In this document: in pieces, positions 8,778-15,783 of the stretch
Layout: each line of letters begins with the position of its first letter
Position numbering within the stretch: position 1 is the stretch's first letter
Source: Salinigranum rubrum
Lineage (GTDB): Archaea; Halobacteriota; Halobacteria; Halobacteriales; Haloferacaceae
Assembly: GCF_002906575.1 (NCBI RefSeq)
Contig: NZ_CP026309.1
Coordinates: forward strand, 1,178,001 to 1,242,000
Length of the DNA: 64,000 nt
Direction: 5' to 3'
Program-made: the position numbers and the translations under genes
The notes under the pieces: model-generated
Seen by the model: the letters and a program-made list of their open reading frames with translations, nothing else
Databases searched by the model: none
What the model was told of the DNA's origin: nothing

Positions 8778-8792
8778 CCCACGACCTGTGGG
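8778..8792. repeat. Inverted repeat between attL and integrase
   Basis: CCCAC-GACCT-GTGGG is a perfect 5-bp dyad seven bases before the integrase GTG. It could be an integrase arm site or the integrase operator. Confidence 0.35.
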
Positions 8793-8798
8793 TAGCGT

Positions 8799-10100
8799 GT
8801 GACCTCCCCCAAGCAGTCCGTCGATACGCTCCGTAGGAAGCTGCAAAACGGTGGCCGTGGGGGGTGCGACCGGGACCGGGAACTCCTCCTGCAGTTCAGC
8901 GACGAACTGAAAGTCCGGCGCGAGGACTACGGTCACTATCGGCATGAGAAGCTCCTCCGCCACAACGTCCGAATCAGCGAACACGCGGACACCTGTCTCC
9001 ACGAGACGCTGGTCTCGGAGCTCGAGGGCGATCCCGATGACGAGGAGACGTTCTACCAGGCGGAGCAGGCCGCGAAGCTGGTGGTCCGCTGGATCCACGA
9101 CACCTACGACGTCGAAGAGGGGAGTCAGGAGACGAACCGCGACTATCGCGTCGCGTTCCGACTCTTCGCGAAGCACGTCACGCGTGACGATGAGATCCCC
9201 GACACGCACGACTGGATCTCGACGAAGACCACTCGTGACTACGACCCCGAGCCGGACGAGGCGGACATGCTCGACCTGAAGGCTGACGTTGAGCCCATGA
9301 TCGAGCAGGCTCGAAACCCCCGGGACAAGGCGCTCATCGCGTTGCAGTTCGAGGCCGGCCTTCGCGGCGGTGAACTCTACGACCTCCGTCGTCGCGACCT
9401 CTCCGACGGTGAACACTCGTTGAAAGTACGCGTCGACGGGAAGCGGGGCGAGCACGACGTCCACCTCATCGTCGCTGTGCCGTTCATCCAGCAGTGGCTC
9501 TCCGAGCACCCCGGAGACAGTCGCGACGACTACCTCTGGACGAAGCTGACTGCTCCTGATCGATACAGCTACCAGCGATTCCTCCAGTCGTTCCGGGAGC
9601 CCGCCGAACGCGCCGGCGTCGAAAAACCCGTGACGCCGACGAACTTCCGGAAGTCGAACGCCTACTGGCTCGCGACACGCGAAAAGTCCCAAGCGTTCAT
9701 CGAAGACCGCCAGGGCCGAGCCCGCGGCTCGCCCGTCATCTCCCGCTACGTTGCGAAGTTCTCCGGCGAGACACAGGAGAAACAGTACGCGGCGATGCAC
9801 GGTCTCGACATCGCGGAGGAGCAGGTCGAAGAAGTCGCTCCGGTCACCTGTCCGCGGTGCGAGAAAGACACGCCGCGAAAGCGTGACTTCTGCATCCACT
9901 GCAACCAGTCGCTCAACCTGGAGACGAAGGAACTTCTCGACCGCGTCAGTCTCCTCTTGGATGACCAGGCGGCCGAAGCCGGCGATCCTGACGAAGCCAG
10001 GGACTTCCTCAGAGCCCGTCGGACGCTCCGAGAGAAGCCGAACTCGATGGATCAGGAGGAGCTTCATGAGTTCGCCTCCTCGCTCTCGGTCGAAGACTGA
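8799..10100 (+). CDS. int: Tyrosine recombinase (provirus integrase)
   Basis: 433 residues starting at GTG. An N-terminal SAM-like/core-binding domain spans about 20-130. The catalytic domain carries Arg-I in FEAGLRGGELYDLRR (R189), the second box PTNFRKSNAYWLA (R284) and a likely nucleophile Tyr near 330 (ETQEKQYAAMHG). The usual His of box II (PHAFRKS in relatives) is replaced by Thr281. A four-cysteine zinc ribbon follows (C351, C354, C365, C368), then a helical tail. It should catalyse integration and excision at the tRNA-Thr site next door. Confidence 0.92.
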   Translation: MTSPKQSVDTLRRKLQNGGRGGCDRDRELLLQFSDELKVRREDYGHYRHEKLLRHNVRISEHADTCLHETLVSELEGDPDDEETFYQAEQAAKLVVRWIHDTYDVEEGSQETNRDYRVAFRLFAKHVTRDDEIPDTHDWISTKTTRDYDPEPDEADMLDLKADVEPMIEQARNPRDKALIALQFEAGLRGGELYDLRRRDLSDGEHSLKVRVDGKRGEHDVHLIVAVPFIQQWLSEHPGDSRDDYLWTKLTAPDRYSYQRFLQSFREPAERAGVEKPVTPTNFRKSNAYWLATREKSQAFIEDRQGRARGSPVISRYVAKFSGETQEKQYAAMHGLDIAEEQVEEVAPVTCPRCEKDTPRKRDFCIHCNQSLNLETKELLDRVSLLLDDQAAEAGDPDEARDFLRARRTLREKPNSMDQEELHEFASSLSVED

Positions 10101-10228
10101 AGCACGATTTCGCAGAGTCGGTGCACCCGCTCGTCGTCAGTGTATGACTGAATCCGCTCGAACAGAGCCTGCTCATCGGGGGTCAGTTCATCCGTCAGTT
10201 CGTCTGAAACAAACTTGTCAGTAGACAT
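10064..10228 (-). CDS. Small acidic protein, 54 aa, antisense to the integrase 3' end
   Basis: ATG 10228 lies two bases after the stop of the upstream 499-residue gene, so the two are translationally linked. The stop lies 37 bases inside the integrase gene on the opposite strand. The sequence is acidic and helical (DELTDELTPDEQALFERIQSY). Function unknown; overlap with int could affect both messages. Confidence 0.55.
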   Translation of the reverse strand: MSTDKFVSDELTDELTPDEQALFERIQSYTDDERVHRLCEIVLQSSTESEEANS

Positions 10229-10230
10229 CG

Positions 10231-11730
10231 TTACTCGTCCCTCGCTTTCCAGCGCTTCTCGCGAACGGTGCCATCGCCCTCACGAATCAGGTCATCACAG
10301 TTCGGGCAGCAACGAGCCGCGCTCTCGTCGCTCTCGAACACCTTGATGAACTCCTTCGTCAGGTGATGCCCGCAGTTCCCGCAGACCCGCCCCGTCCCAC
10401 TCTCGGCGGAGTAGTCGCTCCACTCCGGCCTCGGTCGGGGCGGCTGTTCGACGGCCTGCCCAGGGCCGTCGGGTGCGGCGGGGGCGACCGGCGTGATCGT
10501 GTCGGGTGCCTCAGTGATCGCCGAGATCGCTCCGCCATCGGTGACCGTCGCCGGCGTCGGGACGGGATCCTCGCTCTGGTCCGCGAGGCGGTACAGGTCG
10601 CGGCGGCCGTCTTCAGGATCCGGTCGGGTTTCGAGTCGTCCGTCGTCCCGCATGGCCGAGATGACCTTCCAGCAGTACCCTGATGCCTCCAGGCGAGCCT
10701 GGATCTCCCGACCCGGGAGCTCGCCGTGTTCTTCGAGGAGAGCCCCGATCCGTTCTTCGAGGGGCAGCTCGGTGTCGTCACCGTCCGCTTCGCTGTGCGA
10801 ACGAGCCTGATGGATCGATAACCCTCGTCTCGACGTGGTCTCGAAGTCACAGTCCTGGTGTCCGCAGACGTGCAGCGACTCTCCCACCGGAAGGACGGTG
10901 TTCGGTGCCTTCTCGACAGCACTCTCGACGTCCTCGAAGGCGGCCGGTGTCGGGGGCTCGGCTTCGTCGGCGGAGTGCTGTTTCATCCGCCGGACGGTGC
11001 CTGGACGTTCCGTGACAGCTGTGTCGAGCTGTGCCTCGTCGAACCGGGCTGCCCGAGGCGGCCCGCCTTCATCGCCCGCTCCGTCAGCTGTCTCGGCGAG
11101 GACCGCACCAACGCGAGGGAGGCCCGTCGCCCGAGAGCCCCAGCGGTCCTGGAGCCGGCGGACGGCCTCGGCGGCGGTCTCGAGGTCGTACAGTCCATCC
11201 GGGATGCCGCCGGCCAAGTGGTCGGCGGTCGGGAGGTGATCGACGACGAAGCGCTCGGCGGCCGTCCAGTCGTCGACGTCGACGACCTCGACCGGATGAC
11301 TGTCCAAGCCGGCCTCGCGAGCGACCCACAGGCGCTTGTGCCCGTCGACGACCTCGTACCCGCCCTCGGCGAGCGGCCGGACGACCGGGAACGAGCCGAC
11401 GAAGCCGCGGTCGCGGACCTGGTTGATGTACCCGCGGTTCTGGGCGACGTCGAACGCCGCAGCGTGATACGGTGACGGGTCGATCGCCTCGAGCGCCACA
11501 CGCTCGATCCAGGTCTCGGGGTCGACGACCACGAGCTCGTCGGCGTGGGCGACCATCACTCGCCCGACGTCGGCCCCGTCGTCGAGCCGTGTGGCGTCCC
11601 GAAGCACGACGTGGCGGTCGTGGTAGTGGATGCGCTCGACCCAGCCCTCGTAGGCCTCGCCGTTCGTCCCGACCGCCCGGACGTATCGCCCGCGGAACTG
11701 GGCGAGCGAGTCGTGGAACGGATTGCTCAC
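10231..11730 (-). CDS. ParB-like / zinc-finger / winged-helix fusion protein, 499 aa
   Basis: The N-terminal 55 residues look like a small beta-barrel (GRYVRAVGTNGEAYEGWVERI). Residues about 75-165 resemble a ParB/sulfiredoxin-like domain, with YEVVDGHKRLWVAREAG as the nucleotide-binding box. A C2H2 finger (CGHQDCDFETTSRRGLSIHQARSH) lies near 290, a winged helix (LLEEHGELPGREIQARLEASGY) near 335, and a C-terminal zinc ribbon (CGNCGHHL...CCPNC) at the end. ParB-type domains act in DNA partition or regulation. It ends a leftward operon of zinc proteins. The set of domains suggests a DNA-binding regulator or partition protein of the provirus. Confidence 0.7.
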   Translation of the reverse strand: MSNPFHDSLAQFRGRYVRAVGTNGEAYEGWVERIHYHDRHVVLRDATRLDDGADVGRVMVAHADELVVVDPETWIERVALEAIDPSPYHAAAFDVAQNRGYINQVRDRGFVGSFPVVRPLAEGGYEVVDGHKRLWVAREAGLDSHPVEVVDVDDWTAAERFVVDHLPTADHLAGGIPDGLYDLETAAEAVRRLQDRWGSRATGLPRVGAVLAETADGAGDEGGPPRAARFDEAQLDTAVTERPGTVRRMKQHSADEAEPPTPAAFEDVESAVEKAPNTVLPVGESLHVCGHQDCDFETTSRRGLSIHQARSHSEADGDDTELPLEERIGALLEEHGELPGREIQARLEASGYCWKVISAMRDDGRLETRPDPEDGRRDLYRLADQSEDPVPTPATVTDGGAISAITEAPDTITPVAPAAPDGPGQAVEQPPRPRPEWSDYSAESGTGRVCGNCGHHLTKEFIKVFESDESAARCCPNCDDLIREGDGTVREKRWKARDE

Positions 11731-11958
11731 TCAGACCACCCCCTGGTACAGCCACCAGACGAGGACGGTCGTGAGTGCGCCGAGGCCGAACGCTAGCATG
11801 ACGAGGGCGCAGGCGCCCAGTACCGCCCGCAATCGTCGTGGAAGGATTCCCCAGCCAGCGCGGAGCCAGCACAACAGCCCTCGCCCGCCGAGGCGGTAGT
11901 GCTCTCGCGCCGAACAGCGCCAGGTGTGGATATTCCCGTCGGGCCCCCGGCCGATCAT
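11731..11958 (-). CDS. Small membrane protein, 75 aa
   Basis: A hydrophobic segment AVLGACALVMLAFGLGALTTVLVWWLY near the C-terminus forms one membrane helix. The N-terminus has WRCSAREHYRLGGRGLLC and may be cytoplasmic. It is directly coupled to the downstream ParB-like gene (stop and start adjoin). Function unknown. Confidence 0.55.
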   Translation of the reverse strand: MIGRGPDGNIHTWRCSAREHYRLGGRGLLCWLRAGWGILPRRLRAVLGACALVMLAFGLGALTTVLVWWLYQGVV

Positions 11959-12134
11959 GCCGCGACACCCCCGCCATCTGGACGGCCGGGCGTCCGGGGT
12001 ACCTTAACGATTAGGCGGAATGTTTTCCCTTCAACCCCCTGAGTAAGCTGTCGGGGTCCCGCAGACGCCCCCCGTTTCGCGGGGACCTCCCACGTCGAAC
12101 TGCACCCTCCCGTGCAGTTCGTCTGCTTACTCAT
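11955..12134 (-). CDS. Doubtful small ORF, 59 aa
   Basis: It overlaps both neighbours in the ATGA manner typical of this operon. However, its composition is basic and glycine-rich, and two strong hairpins lie inside it. It may be a real small zinc-like protein (CTGGCSS) or only an untranslated spacer with RNA structure. Confidence 0.3.
   Translation of the reverse strand: MSKQTNCTGGCSSTWEVPAKRGASAGPRQLTQGVEGKTFRLIVKVPRTPGRPDGGGVAA
12070..12120 (-). promoter_or_regulatory. Two adjacent strong hairpins inside the zinc-protein operon
   Basis: GAACTGCAC/GTGCAGTTC (12097-12105 and 12112-12120, 6-base loop) is a perfect 9-bp stem. CCCCG/CGGGG (12070-12084) lies 12 bases beyond it. Together they look like an attenuator, a processing site or a terminator between two operon halves. 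Confidence 0.45.
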
Positions 12135-12303
12135 CATCGTCAGTCACCTCCAGCACTCGCTCGTGGATGTCCTCACGACGATGCTCGACGTCGTGGTTCT
12201 CAGCGGCCCAGTTGACCGCGACGAGGCGGAGGTCGCCGGCTTCGATGGACTTGAGCGCGTCCTCGACGGCCGCGTCGACGCGGTCGGCTTCCGAGGCCGG
12301 CAT
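12127..12303 (-). CDS. Small acidic protein, 58 aa
   Basis: The protein reads MPASEADRVDAAVEDALK at its start and is acidic and helical with no cysteines. The start codon overlaps the stop of the membrane gene upstream (TGATG). The frame is chosen because the longer ORF extending further upstream is arginine-rich and not haloarchaeal in composition. No family recognised. Confidence 0.6.
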   Translation of the reverse strand: MPASEADRVDAAVEDALKSIEAGDLRLVAVNWAAENHDVEHRREDIHERVLEVTDDDE

Positions 12304-12482
12304 CACTCGGCACCTCCGTGAACGACGCGCGCCTGGTGGATGGCGACGAGGCCAAGGAGAACGAACAGCGCCGCCCCCGCGTTCGCCCCGTAGGGTGGCA
12401 CGGCGTGTGACGTCTGGAGGACCCACACACCGTAGACAGACGCAACGGCCGCGAGGACGACGTCGACGGCGAGCCGGCGCAT
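12303..12482 (-). CDS. Two-helix membrane protein, 59 aa
   Basis: Two hydrophobic segments (LAVDVVLAAVASVYGVWVL and GAALFVLLGLVAI) around a short polar loop. Its stop overlaps the next start. Size and topology resemble small viral membrane proteins such as holins, but nothing specific supports that role and it sits among regulators, not late genes. Confidence 0.55.
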   Translation of the reverse strand: MRRLAVDVVLAAVASVYGVWVLQTSHAVPPYGANAGAALFVLLGLVAIHQARVVHGGAE

Positions 12483-12653
12483 CTACCGCCACCTCCCGAG
12501 GTCGAGCGGGTGCGGCGCGGACACCCAGCCGTGGTCGTCGGTGAGGCAGGGGGTGCCCGCGACGGTCTGGGACCACCGGACCTCCCCGCGGTCGCCCTGC
12601 TGCATCGCGCGGTCGACGATGGCGTCCCACGCAGAGTGGTCGGACTCACTCAT
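12483..12653 (-). CDS. Small hypothetical protein, 56 aa
   Basis: MSESDHSAWDAIVDRAMQQG begins a small protein rich in Asp, Trp and Gly (DDHGWVSAPHPLDLGRW). Its stop is immediately followed by the downstream start, and its own start overlaps the stop of the 33-residue ORF. The tight packing supports translation. No family recognised. Confidence 0.5.
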   Translation of the reverse strand: MSESDHSAWDAIVDRAMQQGDRGEVRWSQTVAGTPCLTDDHGWVSAPHPLDLGRWR

Positions 12654-12751
12654 CGCCGCTCACCTCGCCGGTCGACGTCGCGAGCGACCACGTCGCCCTC
12701 GCCGGGGAGGATGACGCCGCGCTCGACCCACCACCACCGAGGCCCAGGCAT
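12650..12751 (-). CDS. Very small ORF, 33 aa
   Basis: Starts MPGPRWWWVERG and overlaps both neighbours by the ATGA and TGATG patterns. Its position, exactly filling the space between two genes, is the main evidence that it is translated. Confidence 0.4.
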   Translation of the reverse strand: MPGPRWWWVERGVILPGEGDVVARDVDRRGERR

Positions 12752-13275
12752 CACGGCTCACCTCCCTCGCTTAGGCACTGCAGACAGGGCAGGTCGTCAC
12801 CCGGTGCGCCGACGCCCGGGCAGTCCGGCCGTCCGGCCACGCATTCGGGAGGGTGTTGGTCACCGACGCCGGCGAGCGTCTCGATGCCGCCGCCGGGATG
12901 ACGGACCCTTCCGCCGTCGGTCGCGACGGCACGCGTAAACCGGACGTCGTGTTGTTCCTTCCGGGCGTGACGCTCCAGTTCGTCCGAGACGTCGACTTGG
13001 TCGGTGTCGCTGTAGGACCACGCACAGTCGCGGCAGTCCGCACGGTGGACGGGTCGCCCGCCGTCGGTCACCAGCTGCGCCCCGTTCTCGTAGGCGTCCT
13101 GGGTGACGTAGTGGTCCGCGGGCGTGTCCTGGTAGACCGCACAGGGGTGTTCGATGAGAGCGACGAGCGTCTCGAACTCGGTCGAGCAGATGTCGCAGTA
13201 GTAGTACTCGTCGTTGGGCCCGCGGAGGCCGTCGGTGGCCGTGACCTCGGGCTCGTTGTACTCGTGGACAGTCAT
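12751..13275 (-). CDS. Multi-zinc-finger protein, 174 aa
   Basis: From ATG 13275. It contains a C2H2-like finger (YYYCDICSTEFETLVALIEH), a second cluster (CRDCAWSYSDTDQVDVSDELERHARKEQH) and a C-terminal cysteine group (CVAGRPDCPGVGAPGDDLPCLQC). Clusters are separated by LVTDGG and VATDGG linkers. The second cluster matches haloarchaeal fingers with C-x2-C and H-x5-H spacing. Probably binds nucleic acid or partner proteins; role in the virus unknown. Confidence 0.65.
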   Translation of the reverse strand: MTVHEYNEPEVTATDGLRGPNDEYYYCDICSTEFETLVALIEHPCAVYQDTPADHYVTQDAYENGAQLVTDGGRPVHRADCRDCAWSYSDTDQVDVSDELERHARKEQHDVRFTRAVATDGGRVRHPGGGIETLAGVGDQHPPECVAGRPDCPGVGAPGDDLPCLQCLSEGGEP

Positions 13276-13451
13276 CGGTCGCCTCCCGTGAGCAGGTGCC
13301 GCGGGACGTCGCCCGTCTCCTCGTCCACGGGCCAGTCGATCTCGACACCGCACTGCCCGCAGTAGTTGTTCGACATCCCGATGAGGGCGTCACAGCCCCC
13401 ACACCGGGCCTGGTACGAGAGGGGCGTATCGAAGACCGGCCGGAGTGCCAT
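13272..13451 (-). CDS. Small zinc-ribbon protein, 59 aa
   Basis: ATG 13451 overlaps the stop of the upstream gene and its own stop overlaps the next start. The sequence holds CGGCDALIGMSNNYCGQCG, a complete four-cysteine zinc ribbon. Likely an adaptor or DNA-binding module. Confidence 0.65.
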   Translation of the reverse strand: MALRPVFDTPLSYQARCGGCDALIGMSNNYCGQCGVEIDWPVDEETGDVPRHLLTGGDR

Positions 13452-14731
13452 CACCGGTCACCTCCCGCGTGTCTGACCGCCTGGTCTATTACGTCCTGGT
13501 CGGTGCGGTCGATGCGGTCGGTCGCGCCGACCCAGGTCTGTGCGAGTTCGCGGACGAACTGCTGCCCGGCCTCGGATAGGTCGTACTCGTTCGTCCGCTT
13601 GTCGAGCGTCCCGACCTCCAGAAGACCGCGGTCTTCGAGTTCACGCAGATTCGGGTAGAGTCGCCCGTGATGGACTTCGTCGTTCGCAGTGCCGTCGAGC
13701 CCGTAGAGGTCTTCGAGCGCCCGCTTGATGGCGAGACCGTACTGAGCTCCGTCGCGGGCGAGAACGTACAGCGTGTCCCGCTGGAACGCGGTCAACTCCT
13801 CGCGGAGTTGGCCGTGGGGGACCTGCCCACCGTCGGTGACGAGTTGCTTCTGCTCGTCGTCGACATCGACATCGGGGGCGGCTCTGCACGTCGTGTACCC
13901 GTCGACGGCCTCGCACCCCCGGCGTCGGCGCTCCGGGTGGGGCGGAATCGGCGCGTTCGCCCCAGCCGACCCCGACCGCTCGATGCGACAGCGCTCACCG
14001 ACACCCCGGCCGCAGATGGGACACTCGACGGCGATGGCAGGCGCTCCACCCTCCCAGACCTCTTCGCAGTTGACGCAGACGGCGACCGTGCGACCGTCAT
14101 CGGTGACGCGGGCCCACTGGTGAGCGCCGGCGACGACGTCGGGGTCGCTCGCGTTCTGGTGCGTGCTACAGAGGTGTTCACCCGAGTACGCCTGGTACGA
14201 ACAGGGCTTTCCGTTCGCCGTGAGCGCCAGACAGTCACGCCGAAGGTCGGCCCCGTGAACGACCGCTTCGTACGGCCACTCGCTGGGGCGTGGACGGGTG
14301 ACGCCACCGTCGGTCCGGAACTCCAGGTCGTGCGCACGGTCGTCGGGCGTGCACTCGTGGTGGAACCACTCGCCGTCGACGCGGCGCATATCCTCGCGGG
14401 CGAGCGGCTGGTGGCAGCCGCGGCAGGTGGACTGGCCGCCGTCAGTGACGAGCGTCGGGTCGATGGTGTCGTCGCGGCTGACGCGCCGTCCGGCGACGCG
14501 GACGATGTGCGAGACGTCCGTCGTGTGTTTGTGTCGCCCGACGGCGTGCTCGACCTCCTTCGGGGGACCCCCGTGGGGGTGGCCCTCGACGGTGATGTCG
14601 TCGGTGAACTCGCAGTCGAGGCAGTTCAGCGTCCACTCGGTGTGGATAGCCTTTTCCGCGTCGTAGTCGTCGTCTTCGGTGCCTTCTTCGTGCCGGAGGT
14701 TCTCTCCTCCGGCGGCTTCGTTGGGTTCCAT
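13451..14731 (-). CDS. Multi-zinc-cluster protein with PadR-like winged helix, 426 aa
   Basis: First gene of its operon. Successive zinc-binding clusters are CLDCEFTDD...HAVGRH (about 36-70), CRGCHQPLAREDMRRVDGEW...C (about 103-128), a C...C...CSTH cluster (about 165-190) and CVNCEEVW...CPICG (about 217-243). The C-terminal 110 residues are a PadR-type winged helix (TAFQRDTLYVLARDGAQYGLAIKRALE, then YPNLRELEDRGLLEV). Segments are joined by TDGG-containing linkers. PadR domains are DNA-binding repressors, so this is probably a provirus regulator. Confidence 0.7.
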   Translation of the reverse strand: MEPNEAAGGENLRHEEGTEDDDYDAEKAIHTEWTLNCLDCEFTDDITVEGHPHGGPPKEVEHAVGRHKHTTDVSHIVRVAGRRVSRDDTIDPTLVTDGGQSTCRGCHQPLAREDMRRVDGEWFHHECTPDDRAHDLEFRTDGGVTRPRPSEWPYEAVVHGADLRRDCLALTANGKPCSYQAYSGEHLCSTHQNASDPDVVAGAHQWARVTDDGRTVAVCVNCEEVWEGGAPAIAVECPICGRGVGERCRIERSGSAGANAPIPPHPERRRRGCEAVDGYTTCRAAPDVDVDDEQKQLVTDGGQVPHGQLREELTAFQRDTLYVLARDGAQYGLAIKRALEDLYGLDGTANDEVHHGRLYPNLRELEDRGLLEVGTLDKRTNEYDLSEAGQQFVRELAQTWVGATDRIDRTDQDVIDQAVRHAGGDR

Positions 14732-14804
14732 TAGTGTATCTTGCGAAGCCAGCCACTCGCTCCCGGGAACTGGTTAGGCTCAGGGCCCCGGGACCGAGCT
14801 TCGG

Positions 14805-15002
14805 CTAGTCAGCGGGTTGTTTTGGTTCTGAATCGATTGCGGCCAGTTCTGAAACGCCCTGCTTTTCGGCCACCTCTAGGCCTGTCTGGAGCAATTGCCG
14901 TATGAGGGCGCTCTTTTTCACGCCGCAATCGTTGGCTAACTTCTCCACGCGTTCGGTCGTGTCGCTGTCGACACGCGTGGTAATCTGATCGTCATACTTC
15001 AT
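14805..15002 (-). CDS. Ribbon-helix-helix repressor-like protein, 65 aa
   Basis: MKYDDQITTRVDSDTTERVEKLA is the beta-ribbon and first helix of the RHH (MetJ/Arc/CopG) fold. KKSALIRQLLQTGLEVAEKQ is the second helix, with the typical S-x-x-I-R. RHH proteins bind operators as dimers. It is divergent from a second RHH gene (15163), and identical 17-bp sequences lie in front of both. Confidence 0.8.
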   Translation of the reverse strand: MKYDDQITTRVDSDTTERVEKLANDCGVKKSALIRQLLQTGLEVAEKQGVSELAAIDSEPKQPAD

Positions 15003-15016
15003 GCATCACACCTCAC

Positions 15017-15033
15017 TGATGCAATGCACCACA
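15017..15033. promoter_or_regulatory. Operator copy 1 of divergent RHH pair
   Basis: TGATGCAATGCACCACA, identical to 15139-15155. It lies 15 bases before the leftward RHH start codon, where initiation would be blocked. A related sequence GGTGTACTGGTGCAG follows at about 15043-15057. Confidence 0.7.
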
Positions 15034-15138
15034 ATAAGTGTTGGTGTACTGGTGCAGTGGGGCATTTCAGCAAATATGAACACCCCCGCTGGGTGGTATC
15101 ACGACATATTTGGTTACCCCATTGGGGCAATCGTTATG

Positions 15139-15155
15139 TGATGCAATGCACCACA
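15139..15155. promoter_or_regulatory. Operator copy 2 of divergent RHH pair
   Basis: Second exact copy of the 17-mer in the same orientation, ending 7 bases before the start codon of the rightward RHH gene. Between the two copies lie the divergent promoters. Confidence 0.7.
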
Positions 15156-15162
15156 GTCCAGC

Positions 15163-15348
15163 ATGAAGCGTGACAAGAGGATTCAGACAAGCGTAACCCA
15201 AGATGTGAAACGGGATTTTCGAGTAGCTGCCGCTGAGCAGGATATGGATATGTCTGAATTGCTCCGCGAACTCATTCATGAATATCTTGACGAACGTAAG
15301 GGGGCGGAAGAGGGAAATCCGAACGCGCTGACGCAGACGGCTGACTGA
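15163..15348 (+). CDS. Ribbon-helix-helix repressor-like protein, 61 aa
   Basis: MKRDKRIQTSVTQDVKRDFRVAA is the ribbon and helix 1; MDMSELLRELIHEYLDERK is helix 2. The layout is the same as in the divergent neighbour but the sequence is clearly different, so the two may compete for or share the duplicated operator, like a genetic switch. Its stop slightly precedes the end of the convergent zinc protein. Confidence 0.8.
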   Translation: MKRDKRIQTSVTQDVKRDFRVAAAEQDMDMSELLRELIHEYLDERKGAEEGNPNALTQTAD

Positions 15349-15349
15349 C

Positions 15350-15610
15350 TCAGTCACTGGCGGCCTCCTTGTACGGCTCGCCGTCGCCGTAGACGAGCGA
15401 CACCTCTTCTCTGCGGTACTGCTGCCGATCTCGGTGGTCGACCAGGAGCGAGAACTCGGCGTCGACGCTCCAGCGCCGGGCACAGGACTCACACCACCAG
15501 TGATGATTCACGGGCTCCCAGTTGGCGTGGCCGCGTGGACAGCGGAACGCCCGTCGTTGGGTCTCATCATCAAGGTCGACGACAATCGTTGGTTCCACAC
15601 CGTCTGGCAT
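15350..15610 (-). CDS. Zinc-ribbon protein, 86 aa
   Basis: Core CPRGHANWEPVNHHWWCESCARRW has the pattern of small haloarchaeal zinc ribbons with C-x3-H and C-x2-C ligands. It is flanked by beta-rich sequence (VVDLDDETQRRAFRC before, VSLVYGDGEPY after). Convergent with the RHH gene and divergent from the lipoprotein. Function unknown. Confidence 0.65.
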   Translation of the reverse strand: MPDGVEPTIVVDLDDETQRRAFRCPRGHANWEPVNHHWWCESCARRWSVDAEFSLLVDHRDRQQYRREEVSLVYGDGEPYKEAASD

Positions 15611-15694
15611 TGCGGATTGTTCCGATGGTGTGTCGGCGTATAATCAGGAGCCTCGTGAGGAAAGTGAAAGTGAAAGTGGACCGGGTTCCTTGGT

Positions 15695-15738
15695 CTTAAC
15701 CAACACGACGTGTAGATAAGGCGGCGATGTTGGTTAAG
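15695..15738. promoter_or_regulatory. Long perfect inverted repeat upstream of the lipoprotein gene
   Basis: CTTAACCAACA (15695-15705) and TGTTGGTTAAG (15728-15738) are perfect 11-bp arms with a 22-base spacer. They lie between two divergent genes and 45-90 bases before the lipoprotein start. Three GAAAGT repeats precede it (about 15659-15678). Likely a binding site for a dimeric regulator. Confidence 0.6.
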
Positions 15739-15783
15739 CCTCGACCGAACACTTACGTCACACCGAAAACATCGTTTGTTGTC

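Noticed and set aside
8700-8792. tRNA-like string on the minus strand around attL
   Set aside because: A T-arm-like piece is present but there is no paired acceptor, and the apparent anticodon loop lacks U33; it is an att fragment plus a chance or relic T arm.
8580-10067. 495-residue minus-strand ORF
   Set aside because: Antisense of the integrase; no motifs of its own.
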